The notes below the pieces were generated by a model that worked only from the letters and a program-made list of their open reading frames with translations, was not told where the DNA came from and ran no database searches. The translations under genes and the position numbers were made by a program. From RGIG9379 sp031553005 (lineage in GTDB: Bacteria; Bacteroidota; Bacteroidia; Bacteroidales; Paludibacteraceae): DNA of 64,000 bases. The DNA is taken from contig JAVBMA010000001.1 of NCBI GenBank assembly GCA_031553005.1, positions 1 to 64,000 of the forward strand, read 5' to 3'. Numbering within the stretch: the first letter of the stretch is position 1; each line of letters opens with the position of its first letter. Of the stretch, positions 40,482 through 49,725 are shown piece by piece.

Positions 40482-41537
40482 TTATCTTCTCACATAATCC
40501 ATATCATGCCGAACCATAATTCTTATCAATTCCGGAAAACTCGTTTGTGTCGGATTCCAACCAAGGAGCGTTTTTGCTTTTGTAGGATCACCAAGTAATT
40601 GATCTACTTCTGCGGGACGGAAATACTTCGGATCGACTTCCACCAAGATTTTTCCGGTATCTGCATTTATTCCTTTTTCATCTACTCCGGTACCTTCCCA
40701 GCGCAAAGTAATCCCGGCTTCCTTGAATGCCAAAGTACAAAATTCACGTACGGTGTGATATTCTCCGGTTGCAATTACAAAATCCTCGGGCACAGGGTGC
40801 TGTAGCATCATCCACATGCACTCCACATAATCTTTGGCATATCCCCAATCGCGTAGGGAGTCCATATTACCCAGATATAATTTATCTTGCAGATTTTGGG
40901 CTATGCGGGCTGCTGCCAATGTAATTTTACGGGTTACAAACGTTTCTCCGCGGCGCTCGCTTTCATGGTTGAACAGGATGCCATTCACGGCATACATCCC
41001 ATAACTTTCGCGGTAGTTTTTTGTGATCCAAAATCCATATTGCTTTGCAACGCCATAAGGAGAACGCGGATAAAATGGGGTTGTTTCTTTTTGAGGAACT
41101 TCTTGTACGGCTCCATATAATTCAGAAGTGGAAGCCTGATAAATCCGGGTTTTCTTTTCCAATCCTAAAATACGAACAGCTTCCAACATCCGCAATATTC
41201 CTATGGCATCGACCTCGGCAGTATACTCCGGGACATCAAAACTTACCTTAACATGGCTTTGGGCCGCCAAATTATAAATCTCATCGGGCTGAATCTGCTG
41301 AATAATACGAATAAGCGAACTGGAGTCGGTCATATCTCCATAATGCAAGTTTATCGAACGGTTTTTCTTCATATCCCTGACCCATTCATCCAGATACAAA
41401 TGTTCGATACGCCCTGTATTGAAAGAAGAAGAACGGCGTAAAATGCCATGCACTTCATAACCTTTTCCGATCAAAAATTCAGCTAAAAAAGAACCGTCTT
41501 GTCCTGTTATTCCGGAAATCAATGCTATTTTTTTCAT
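40482..41537 (-). CDS. gmd: GDP-mannose 4,6-dehydratase
   Basis: This 351-residue extended SDR converts GDP-mannose to GDP-4-keto-6-deoxymannose, the precursor of GDP-fucose, rhamnose or perosamine. The NAD(P) loop is GITGQDGSFLAEFL; the catalytic region includes STSELYG and YGVAKQYG (YxxxK). The usual downstream partner fcl (GDP-fucose synthase) is absent from the window. It is the last gene in the polysaccharide locus. Confidence 0.95.
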   Translation of the reverse strand: MKKIALISGITGQDGSFLAEFLIGKGYEVHGILRRSSSFNTGRIEHLYLDEWVRDMKKNRSINLHYGDMTDSSSLIRIIQQIQPDEIYNLAAQSHVKVSFDVPEYTAEVDAIGILRMLEAVRILGLEKKTRIYQASTSELYGAVQEVPQKETTPFYPRSPYGVAKQYGFWITKNYRESYGMYAVNGILFNHESERRGETFVTRKITLAAARIAQNLQDKLYLGNMDSLRDWGYAKDYVECMWMMLQHPVPEDFVIATGEYHTVREFCTLAFKEAGITLRWEGTGVDEKGINADTGKILVEVDPKYFRPAEVDQLLGDPTKAKTLLGWNPTQTSFPELIRIMVRHDMDYVRR

Positions 41538-41621
41538 ATGTAACGTTTATAGTTAGTAAACAAATGACTAATACTTCCTAACGTCTTTCCCAACTTTCAG
41601 CTTTCAATTTTCAGTTTTAAC

Positions 41622-42935
41622 TTATTTCCCAATGCAATAGTAATCAAAGCCTAATCCCCGAAGTTCTTCGGGATCATAAATATTACGTCCGTCAATTAAT
41701 AAATGCTTGTTCATCGATTTCTGAAGAACACCCCAACTCGGCAACCTGAATTGTTTCCATTCGGTCAACAACAACAAAGCGTCTGCATTTAAAACCGCAT
41801 CATACATATCCGTACTATATTGCACTCTATCCCCCACTCGTCTTTTACTCTCATCCATTGCAATAGGGTCATACACTTTCACTTTACAGCCTGCATTTAA
41901 AAGTAGATCAATAGTAACCAGTGAAGTAGCCTCGCGCATATCGTCTGTTTCGGGCTTAAACGCCAGCCCCCATATCGCAATGGTCTTCCCTTTCAGATTA
42001 CCATCGTAATATTTATTCAACTTATTAAACACCAATGTTTTTTGAGCATCATTCACATCTTCTACAGCTTTCAATACGCGCATATCATAACCATTCTTCT
42101 CGGCTGTTTTTATAAGGGCTTTTACATCCTTCGGGAAACAGGAACCTCCATATCCGCATCCCGGGTAAAGAAATTTACTACCGATACGACTATCCGAACC
42201 AATCCCTTTCCTTACCATATTCACATCGGCTCCCACCAACTCGCACAGATTGGCTATATCGTTCATAAAACTGATACGGGTTGCAAGCATCGCATTTGCA
42301 GCATATTTAATCATTTCCGCAGAAGGAATATCAGTAAAGATAACACGGAAATTATTTAATAAAAAGGGGCGGTACAATTTGGTCATGAGCTCCTTTGCCT
42401 TCTCCGACTCAACTCCTACAACTACACGGTCGGGACTCATAAAGTCTTTTATTGCAGCTCCTTCTTTCAAAAACTCCGGATTAGAGGCAACATCGAACGG
42501 AATATCAACATTCCTTTTATCCAATTCTTCCCGAATGGCTTCTTTTACTTTTTTTGCCGTACCAACCGGAACCGTACTCTTGGTGACTAAAACCAAATAT
42601 TTATTCATGTTTCGCCCGATGGTACGAGCCACTTCCAATACATATTTGAGATCAGCAGAGCCATCCTCATCAGGGGGAGTTCCTACTGCACTAAAAACAA
42701 TCTCCACCTCATTCAGGCAAGTGGTTATGTCTGTAGTAAAATGCAAGCGACCTTCTTTGTGGTTCCGCAACACCATTTCGTCCAGTCCCGGCTCATAAAT
42801 GGGCATTACTCCTTGTAACAGACCCTCGATTTTTTTCTTATCGACATCAACGCATGTCACATTTACTCCCATTTCAGCGAAACAGGCTCCAGAAACCAAA
42901 CCGACATAACCGGTACCTATTATTGCGATATTCAT
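41622..42935 (-). CDS. ugd: UDP-glucose 6-dehydrogenase
   Basis: This 437-residue enzyme oxidises UDP-glucose to UDP-glucuronate for polysaccharide synthesis. The N-terminal Rossmann loop is GTGYVGLVSGACFAEMG; the catalytic Cys lies in GCGYGGSCFPKD (near 258-269); the C-terminal domain contains IWGLAFKPETDDMRE. Full length. The sequence could also fit a UDP-N-acetylmannosamine-type dehydrogenase, but the match to Ugd is better. Confidence 0.93.
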   Translation of the reverse strand: MNIAIIGTGYVGLVSGACFAEMGVNVTCVDVDKKKIEGLLQGVMPIYEPGLDEMVLRNHKEGRLHFTTDITTCLNEVEIVFSAVGTPPDEDGSADLKYVLEVARTIGRNMNKYLVLVTKSTVPVGTAKKVKEAIREELDKRNVDIPFDVASNPEFLKEGAAIKDFMSPDRVVVGVESEKAKELMTKLYRPFLLNNFRVIFTDIPSAEMIKYAANAMLATRISFMNDIANLCELVGADVNMVRKGIGSDSRIGSKFLYPGCGYGGSCFPKDVKALIKTAEKNGYDMRVLKAVEDVNDAQKTLVFNKLNKYYDGNLKGKTIAIWGLAFKPETDDMREATSLVTIDLLLNAGCKVKVYDPIAMDESKRRVGDRVQYSTDMYDAVLNADALLLLTEWKQFRLPSWGVLQKSMNKHLLIDGRNIYDPEELRGLGFDYYCIGK

Positions 42936-43083
42936 CTGTTGATTTTTGTATATTGTTTTTATCTAATTTTCCTTTGATAAACCAAGAAAGATATGCAATC
43001 AAAATTTGTTCTTCTACCACAAATTTTGATTGTATATTTCCTACAAAAACTTATCTTTTCCGTATAAAATTTTTAACTCAAAG

Positions 43084-44214
43084 TTATGTATTCCGATTCA
43101 AAATTTCTATAAAATACGCTTCATGCTCATCTATCAACTTTCCCCACGAATATTCATTTTTTATTCGGCGTAAATTATTTGTAATAAAAGTCTCTTTATT
43201 TTCTTCTATTTCAATATCTATCTCACTTAAAATTTGCTCAATATCTTTAGAAGAAGAAAAATACAAAGCCTCGTCATATAGTACAGTTTTATTAAACACA
43301 TTATTATTCGCTACAATAAAACAATTCGAAGCCATTGCTTCCAATAACGAAGGGTTCGTGCCACCCACACTATGCCCGTGAAAATAGGCAGACGAAAAAT
43401 ATCGTAGCGAATTTATCTTATCAAAATCATAAATACCTCCTACAAAACGAACTGATTTTTCGGAACTATATGTTTGTAACAAGTATTTACCATGAGGAGT
43501 ATTAGTTTTCCCTACAATTATTAATGGTTTTTGTCTTTTTTGATTTGAGGCAAGATAGCCTTGTATTACCATTTCAATGTTATTCTCCGGCTCTAAACGC
43601 GCTATAACAAGAAAATAATTGTATGGTTTTAGAACATATTCGTTTAAAATATTTTCATCGTAGTTATCGTGAATATTAGCACCGTAAGCCAAAAACTTAC
43701 TTTCTTTCCCATATTTTTCTTTGTAATAATCATGGATTCCCATATTATCAGCAATAAGATAATGGCTATGTTTTACAGTTTTGCGTTCTTCCCAAAATAC
43801 AAATTTTTGTACAAACTTATTGAATTTCGTTCTTTTATATTCCAATCCATCCATATTTGTAATAAAAACAGGACATTTGATTTTTTTTACATTAAACCAA
43901 ATATAAGCGGGCACAATACTTGTATATCCGGCTTCATAAATAATATCAAATCTTTCCTTTTTCAGGGCATCTCGCAAAGAAAGGAAGTCGTAAAAAAAAC
44001 TTCCAACAGAACTTCCCATCCAATTTTCAGGACTATAAATGTGTTTTATTCTCACTCCTTTGTAGCTATCTTCTTTATAAGGATGAAAATGAGGAGAATA
44101 AACAGTAACATCATGTCCTTTCTCTACCAATCCGACTGAAATATATTCAGCAAATTGCTCAAATCCACCGTAATTATTGGGAATACCACGAGTACTTATA
44201 AATGCTATTTTCAT
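43084..44214 (-). CDS. Glycosyltransferase, DUF1972 / GT4-like
   Basis: This 376-residue GT-B enzyme starts with the DUF1972 signature MKIAFISTRGIPNNYGGFEQ. The C-terminal half shows the family donor site (HGHSVGGTNPSLLEAMASNC, near 298-317). Relatives transfer rhamnose or other deoxyhexoses in capsule synthesis; the sugar here cannot be assigned. Its start overlaps the previous gene's stop by 4 nt. Confidence 0.88.
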   Translation of the reverse strand: MKIAFISTRGIPNNYGGFEQFAEYISVGLVEKGHDVTVYSPHFHPYKEDSYKGVRIKHIYSPENWMGSSVGSFFYDFLSLRDALKKERFDIIYEAGYTSIVPAYIWFNVKKIKCPVFITNMDGLEYKRTKFNKFVQKFVFWEERKTVKHSHYLIADNMGIHDYYKEKYGKESKFLAYGANIHDNYDENILNEYVLKPYNYFLVIARLEPENNIEMVIQGYLASNQKRQKPLIIVGKTNTPHGKYLLQTYSSEKSVRFVGGIYDFDKINSLRYFSSAYFHGHSVGGTNPSLLEAMASNCFIVANNNVFNKTVLYDEALYFSSSKDIEQILSEIDIEIEENKETFITNNLRRIKNEYSWGKLIDEHEAYFIEILNRNT

Positions 44215-45182
44215 TGTGCTAACATTTCATTCCGATTGATAATAAAATCATAATAAGTCCCTTTCTTGCTCATCAGTTGTTGATCATTTTTATAGCTAAG
44301 CTTATGGAAGCTAGTCATCTGTTTCATTGCGTTAAATTTTCGAGGATCATAAGATTCAAACATTTCTAACAAAAGGATATGTGGAATAGAGTTGCAAAAT
44401 TTAACTATTTTATCTCTCTCTTCGGGATATTTATCACAAACAATACATATAAACATATGCAATAAAAAATAATCTATCATCGAATTATTTCTTAACCAAT
44501 ATTCATATAAAAGTTCTCTTGTTATTAATAATACTTTATTATTTGTAGAAGATGAAATAAACCAACTGGATATATTAAGGCTACTTCCATTACTTCCCGG
44601 CTTCAATTTTTGGTAAAAGAATAATTCCGAATTAAACATATAATCAGGAATATCACCACCTGTGCAAAATACTGTTGCATCAATCCATGTTCCACCATGT
44701 TTTATCAACAATTCAAGTCTTAATAAATCCGAAAAGTGTGTATTGGTAATTATTCCTTTTTTCCATTTTCTTGTAATATGCTCAGGAAAATCCACATACT
44801 GAAAAATATTATCCAATGTAAGCAGGATTATTTCTTTATCCGTCAAGTTTTTTTGTAGAGACTCATAACAACGCTGCACGAGTGCCGGTGCGCTCTCAAT
44901 GCCTTGAAACCAACAAAACCACACTTTGTTCGACTGAACCTTATGATATGAATCGTAGTTAACTTTATCGCATCTATCTAAAACATATTTATATTTTTTT
45001 CTTAATTTTCCCTGTACTTTAAATTGTACCGAAAGCCTTATTATTTCTAATGACTTTTTAGACAAGCCAAGAATTAACATTTGAATTATCGCAAAACAAA
45101 AAAAACCTACTTTCCAGTAATTCCGTAAAACTTCGCCTCCATTTATTTTTTTATAAAGTTTTCTAATTTCTTTTATATTCAT
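44211..45182 (-). CDS. Capsular polysaccharide synthesis protein (Caps_synth/GT32-like)
   Basis: This 323-residue protein matches the PF05704-type capsular glycosyltransferases: KVWFCWFQGIESAPALVQRC, SDLLRLELLIKHGGTWIDAT (GT-A-like core) near 155-175. A hydrophobic segment near residues 27-42 suggests membrane association. Sugar and linkage are unknown. Translationally coupled to the next glycosyltransferase by an ATGA overlap. Confidence 0.85.
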   Translation of the reverse strand: MNIKEIRKLYKKINGGEVLRNYWKVGFFCFAIIQMLILGLSKKSLEIIRLSVQFKVQGKLRKKYKYVLDRCDKVNYDSYHKVQSNKVWFCWFQGIESAPALVQRCYESLQKNLTDKEIILLTLDNIFQYVDFPEHITRKWKKGIITNTHFSDLLRLELLIKHGGTWIDATVFCTGGDIPDYMFNSELFFYQKLKPGSNGSSLNISSWFISSSTNNKVLLITRELLYEYWLRNNSMIDYFLLHMFICIVCDKYPEERDKIVKFCNSIPHILLLEMFESYDPRKFNAMKQMTSFHKLSYKNDQQLMSKKGTYYDFIINRNEMLAQ

Positions 45183-45193
45183 TTATCCTGTCT

Positions 45194-46030
45194 TTATTTC
45201 ATATAATAGGAATAATCTTTCTCGAAATCAACAAGACTACCATGAGCCGGATACAGATCTAAAGTTTTCTGATCTGGCATTTCGAACCATTGGGGGCCAA
45301 ATCTTACCGTAAGATAATCTTCTACTCTTTCCATTACAGGAAGTTTTGTATCTTCAAAATCAACATATCTGGGAGCTCCTAAATATGCTCTGGGGAATGA
45401 TGTAAATTTGAACCTTGCTCTACCAAAAAAATGTCCGACATATTCTGTATCTTTATTTTCGTATTTTCTAACATACGAATGAATTAACAAGCGTGTAAAT
45501 CTATTCACAACTAATCTGCTTGCAACCATCAAGCATTTCTTCTTAATATTATGAGGAGGATATGAGGCTCTTTCCAACGCATTAACCTTAAGAAGCATAG
45601 CTGCACAATATTGAATATATCTTCTAAATTTATTTTTTGGTGTTGCATAAAGACACATTAGATCCATAAAAAGCCCGTGATGCTGCTTTTTATTATTTCT
45701 CCATTGGTCATTTATATAAGTAGTATTATTAACACAAATTTGACTAAGAAATAGAGGAAATGCCTTTGTATTTTCTCTCTGTAAAAAATATTTTTCTTTA
45801 TCCGGATTTTTAGATTCAAACAAATTTAATAACCTATGATAATTTTCATATGTTAAAAAGACATCTATATCATCGTCCCATGGGATAAATCCTTTGTGCC
45901 GCATTGCCCCTAAAGCACTTCCCCCCATCAGATAATAAGTAATTTTATTTTCTTTACAAAAAGAATCAAAATCTTTTATTATGAATAATAATTGATTTTG
46001 TATCTCTTTTACAGAATATTTTTTTTGCAT
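45194..46030 (-). CDS. LicD family phosphotransferase
   Basis: This 278-residue protein has the LicD nucleotidyltransferase-fold signature GGSALGAMRHKGFIPWDDDI (near 36-55), including the metal-binding DDDID. LicD enzymes transfer phosphocholine, or phospho-alcohol groups such as glycerol or ribitol phosphate in relatives, to glycans. The nearby TagD-like cytidylyltransferase suggests a CDP-activated donor, so the substrate is likely not choline; that is inference. Confidence 0.88.
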   Translation of the reverse strand: MQKKYSVKEIQNQLLFIIKDFDSFCKENKITYYLMGGSALGAMRHKGFIPWDDDIDVFLTYENYHRLLNLFESKNPDKEKYFLQRENTKAFPLFLSQICVNNTTYINDQWRNNKKQHHGLFMDLMCLYATPKNKFRRYIQYCAAMLLKVNALERASYPPHNIKKKCLMVASRLVVNRFTRLLIHSYVRKYENKDTEYVGHFFGRARFKFTSFPRAYLGAPRYVDFEDTKLPVMERVEDYLTVRFGPQWFEMPDQKTLDLYPAHGSLVDFEKDYSYYMK

Positions 46031-46136
46031 GATTTTTATAAAAAATAGACTTTAAATTCAAGAAGATTTTTAATTACCGATAATCAATCACCTGAAAAAT
46101 CAACCAATAATAAACTCTAATAGATTTACAGATATT

Positions 46137-46715
46137 TTAAATATACAGGTTTGTATGCTTTTCTCCTTCATAATTGATTATTTCGGCAGGTATTCCACCG
46201 ACAGTAGCGTTATTTGGCACATCTCTCACAACCACCGCATTAGCGCCTATCATCACATTATTTCCTATTTTTACATTTCCTATAACTTTTGCACCAGCCG
46301 ATATTACCACGTTATTCCCAATTTCAGGTAAACCTAATTTTCCACGGACTCTTCCTATAGTTACTCCGTTAAATATAGTGCAATTAGCTCCAATTTTTGT
46401 TTCAGGATTTATTACAATATCAAATGGGTGCATAATTCGCAAACCTTTATCTATTTTTGTTTCTATAGGTAATTGTATCCCTCTTTTTCGAGTATAACAG
46501 ATGTGTGCCCAGTATAATATAACATAAAATGGATAACTTGATTTACTTCTCTTTTCTTTAATTTTACTACATATTCTGTAAATAAAAATTGCACGAAATC
46601 CTAAATCCACAAACAAAAGATATAAAAAATATAGATATTTTAAAAAAAAGCCACTATAACACGCATATTTACTATACCGTAACAGGTCTGATTTTATTAC
46701 TGATTTCAACTTCAT
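46137..46715 (-). CDS. Serine acetyltransferase-like hexapeptide acyltransferase
   Basis: This 192-residue protein ends in a left-handed beta-helix of hexapeptide repeats (about 95-180; IGANCTIFNGVTIG, IGNNVVISAGAKVIGN, VKIGNNVMIGANAVV). HPFDIVINPETKIG precedes it. In capsule loci such enzymes usually O-acetylate sugars; serine acetyltransferase proper is less likely because the N-terminal helical domain is short. Confidence 0.82.
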   Translation of the reverse strand: MKLKSVIKSDLLRYSKYACYSGFFLKYLYFLYLLFVDLGFRAIFIYRICSKIKEKRSKSSYPFYVILYWAHICYTRKRGIQLPIETKIDKGLRIMHPFDIVINPETKIGANCTIFNGVTIGRVRGKLGLPEIGNNVVISAGAKVIGNVKIGNNVMIGANAVVVRDVPNNATVGGIPAEIINYEGEKHTNLYI

Positions 46716-46783
46716 TTAAATTCAATTTGTTGCGTTACGGTTTTTGTCAATATAGTTCAACTTAATCAACACGACCTAAAATA

Positions 46784-47194
46784 TTAAAAGTTTTTAACAA
46801 TCTCCGCTAATTGAGTTGAAGAAATGCCATCTGTATATGGCAAATAAATAATTTGTACTCCGAATGGGGCAAATTGTTTTTCAAATTCAATCCATTGAGG
46901 AGTTCCTTTCCAATCGGAACCAACAAACATCTTATGGAATTTATGAGTTTCCCAAGCTTCAAATTTGTCTTTGTTAGATTGAGGTACTACTTTGTCAACA
47001 TATTTAATAGATTCAACAATAGCACATCTTTCCTGAAAAGGAATAATTGGCGTTTTATTTTTTTCTTGTCTTACCAATTCGTCCGTACTTACTCCAACTA
47101 TCAAAAAATCGCACAACTCTTTGCTTTTACGAAGAATATTAAGATGACCAATATGAAACATATCATAAACACCGGTTGTATAACCTACCAACAT
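46784..47194 (-). CDS. Glycerol-3-phosphate cytidylyltransferase-like protein (TagD family)
   Basis: This 136-residue cytidylyltransferase has the HIGH motif (MFHIGHLNILRKSKEL, near 12-27) and the C-terminal DGISSTQLAEI, equivalent to the RTEGISTT loop of TagD. It should make a CDP-alcohol such as CDP-glycerol from CTP. Location with licD in a polysaccharide locus suggests it supplies LicD. The exact alcohol is not determined. Confidence 0.88.
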   Translation of the reverse strand: MLVGYTTGVYDMFHIGHLNILRKSKELCDFLIVGVSTDELVRQEKNKTPIIPFQERCAIVESIKYVDKVVPQSNKDKFEAWETHKFHKMFVGSDWKGTPQWIEFEKQFAPFGVQIIYLPYTDGISSTQLAEIVKNF

Positions 47195-47401
47195 GCTCTT
47201 TTTATTTTAAATGCTTATTTGCAATATTGCCACTAATGAAAAATAGTAAATACAAAGAAAATAAAAAACAAATACTACTTCGTCTTCCTTAGGTCTTTGT
47301 GTTTATAAAATGATGTTGGAATCAGTGGTAATATTGCAAATAAGCGTATTATTTTATTATGGGTTCTTACTTTTTAAAGTTTATTATTATCGCAACTATC
47401 T

Positions 47402-48436
47402 CTATCTGTTTCTCAATTTCAATAAGATATACAACAAATCAACTAGTTTATATTTAATAATAAAAATATATACTTTTTTCTGAAACGGCAGTCGTTTCGT
47501 GCTATAGTCGTTTTTCAAAAAAGCCAATAAAGGATCATTACATTCTATTTTCAATCTATTGCGAAGCGTAAAATAAGGAATATCTTTTCGGGCAACCTCT
47601 CCATGAAAAATTACTTTTTGCAATCTCAACAATTGACCATAATAATATTCTTTATAAAAATCAAAAGTATAATAGTTATTTAAAAAGGATTTTAAATTAT
47701 TCATTGTCGATTTAAACCTTTGATAGTTTACCTCAGAATATGATGTTGATGTAGAATTTTCTCGATAATAATAATAATATAATGCATCATTGAGCCAACC
47801 AACTCTGCTTGCACCTCTCAAATATCTTACAAAAAAAGAAATTTCTTCCGATGCCATTTCTCTTTCAGAAATAAAAGACACTTTCCATTCATGTATCAAT
47901 TCTGCAGAAAAAATAACCTTGCAAGTTGAAAGTCCACATTTAATTTTACCAACACACTCTTCGCCTCCTATAATACGCATAAGAAAATCATCTACTTCTT
48001 GTCTGCCGATAAAAATTTTATCCTCATTAAATTCTGCGATTGGTTGAGTTTTACCCGACGAATAATATTTTTGAAAACGACAAAAACAAGTATCTAATTT
48101 ATTTTTTTCAGCATAATTGACTAATTTTTCATACATTGTCACATCTACAAAGTCGTCAGAATCAACAAAAGCAATATATTGTCCTGTTGCAATTTTCAGC
48201 CCTGTATTTCGAGCAATGCCTTGTCCCTCATTTTTTTTATGAATTACTTTTACTCGAATATCCAGACGTGCATATTCATCGCACATGGCAGGGCAATTAT
48301 CCGGAGATTCATCATCAACCAAAATAATTTCAATATCTTTTAACGTTTGATTCAATAATGAATCCATACAACGTGTAAAATATTTTTCTACATTATATAT
48401 TGGGACGATAATACTTACTTTTGGTTGTGTCGTCAT
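47402..48436 (-). CDS. Family 2 glycosyltransferase
   Basis: This 344-residue GT-A enzyme starts VSIIVPIYNVEKYFTRCMDS and has the ILVDDESPDNC nucleotide region and FVDSDDFVD (DXD metal site, near 91-99). The C-terminal region (after 230) is basic and probably membrane-associated. Donor and acceptor sugar unknown. An isolated word tract precedes it at 48456-48525. Confidence 0.9.
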   Translation of the reverse strand: MTTQPKVSIIVPIYNVEKYFTRCMDSLLNQTLKDIEIILVDDESPDNCPAMCDEYARLDIRVKVIHKKNEGQGIARNTGLKIATGQYIAFVDSDDFVDVTMYEKLVNYAEKNKLDTCFCRFQKYYSSGKTQPIAEFNEDKIFIGRQEVDDFLMRIIGGEECVGKIKCGLSTCKVIFSAELIHEWKVSFISEREMASEEISFFVRYLRGASRVGWLNDALYYYYYRENSTSTSYSEVNYQRFKSTMNNLKSFLNNYYTFDFYKEYYYGQLLRLQKVIFHGEVARKDIPYFTLRNRLKIECNDPLLAFLKNDYSTKRLPFQKKVYIFIIKYKLVDLLYILLKLRNR

Positions 48437-48455
48437 AAACCTTTTTAATTAGTTA

Positions 48456-48525
48456 AGAATTGAAAGATGAAAGTGGGTGAAAATTTCATTCACATATTCA
48501 ACTCTCAACTTTCACTTTTCAATTC
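48456..48525. repeat. Reiterated-word palindromic tract inside the capsule locus
   Basis: GAATTGAAAGATGAAAGTGG pairs with the CAACTTTCACTTTTCAATTC at the other side; the word family is the same as in the ruvX-metA palindrome. It separates the GT2 gene from the pyruvyl transferase gene. Confidence 0.7.
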
Positions 48526-48612
48526 CAAAATGAGGAACAAGCCTTATAGAAGATATGGCTAAAAATAAATATTTAATGCTTTGTTTCACTTGTTTGTTCT
48601 TTCTCTTTTTCG

Positions 48613-49725
48613 TCAATTAATCGCCCTTCGCAGATATGCGATTGATTTCTCGCGTTCGATATCTAAAATTTGATTAACGGCATTATAATCAATCACTTTT
48701 AAGTTTAAAATATCACTATTGGTATTCGCAATGATTCTATCTTTTAAATCTACCAATGAGAGTAAGCTATCTACTCTGCTGTTAAACTGAGCAGGCGCAA
48801 CGGATACAAACTCCTTATTAAAATTTACCGAAAATGCAGTACCATGAAAAGAACTCACTACAGTAAAATCGGCTTGCGCAAAAAGGGAGAGAAACAGCTC
48901 CGGTGTGGAACGAGTGAAACATCTATCGGCAAAATTCATCTGGTTACGAATTTTCCCCTGATACGAAACAGAATAAATTGCCAAGTTTTTTTCTTTTGCT
49001 ATTTGCTTTGCTATTTGCTTTATTAGCTCATTTTGTTTTTTGCTTTCTACGGAATACACCAATAAATAAGGCTCTTTTTTTTTGAAACAAGAAATATCTA
49101 CCAATGAGATCCAATCGTTTTTTGAAAGCAATAGAGTAGGATCTAACACCACTTCAGAGTTTTGAATACCGAGATTTTCCATAATTTGTTTTGCCTGTTT
49201 CTCCCGCACCGAAATATGCACATATTTTGCAAGTAAATCTCGAATTTCGTTTTTTTCGTTTTCTGGAAAATCCTCCATCCCGATGCTTGCAGCATAGGCA
49301 ATTCGAGGCTTATCAATAGGCGCAAAATTCAAGTAATAAGAATGCTCTATACCTCTGTTGTGTTGCGAATTCCATACTTGGTCACTACCAGTGAGATAAA
49401 TATCCGCCTCTGGCGGGTTATTTTTTAGTTTTTCAAAAGAAGTGTATTCTTTGGATAGGAATAAATATTTTTGGATAAACTGTTTGTTCTTTTTTCGCAA
49501 TACAAGCATTTGAGAAAATTTAAAAACGAAATAATACAATGCTTTTACCACGCCGATTTTAAAATATCGCTTTATAATGCCTTGCCAAGTGTGCATAGGA
49601 CGAATATAATTTACAACATTTACCTCACAATCGTTGGCTTTGAGTATTTCCCCTAAAGCTAAGGTTTGCAAATAAGTACCAATATTAACAATATCAAATA
49701 CTGTTACGAGTGCTATTTTTTTCAT
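48613..49725 (-). CDS. Polysaccharide pyruvyl transferase (third copy)
   Basis: This 370-residue protein matches the polysaccharide pyruvyl transferase/WcaK family, which adds pyruvate ketals from phosphoenolpyruvate to sugars. Motifs: NIGTYLQTLAL near the N-terminus, DIYLTGSDQVWN near 110, and SSFHGTAFSVNF near 285. Its start overlaps the stop of the FrhB-like gene by 4 nt, so the two are translationally coupled. Confidence 0.88.
   Translation of the reverse strand: MKKIALVTVFDIVNIGTYLQTLALGEILKANDCEVNVVNYIRPMHTWQGIIKRYFKIGVVKALYYFVFKFSQMLVLRKKNKQFIQKYLFLSKEYTSFEKLKNNPPEADIYLTGSDQVWNSQHNRGIEHSYYLNFAPIDKPRIAYAASIGMEDFPENEKNEIRDLLAKYVHISVREKQAKQIMENLGIQNSEVVLDPTLLLSKNDWISLVDISCFKKKEPYLLVYSVESKKQNELIKQIAKQIAKEKNLAIYSVSYQGKIRNQMNFADRCFTRSTPELFLSLFAQADFTVVSSFHGTAFSVNFNKEFVSVAPAQFNSRVDSLLSLVDLKDRIIANTNSDILNLKVIDYNAVNQILDIEREKSIAYLRRAIN

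Noticed and set aside
32238..40486. CRISPR arrays
   Set aside because: The iterated tracts have no regular repeat-spacer pattern and no cas genes are nearby.
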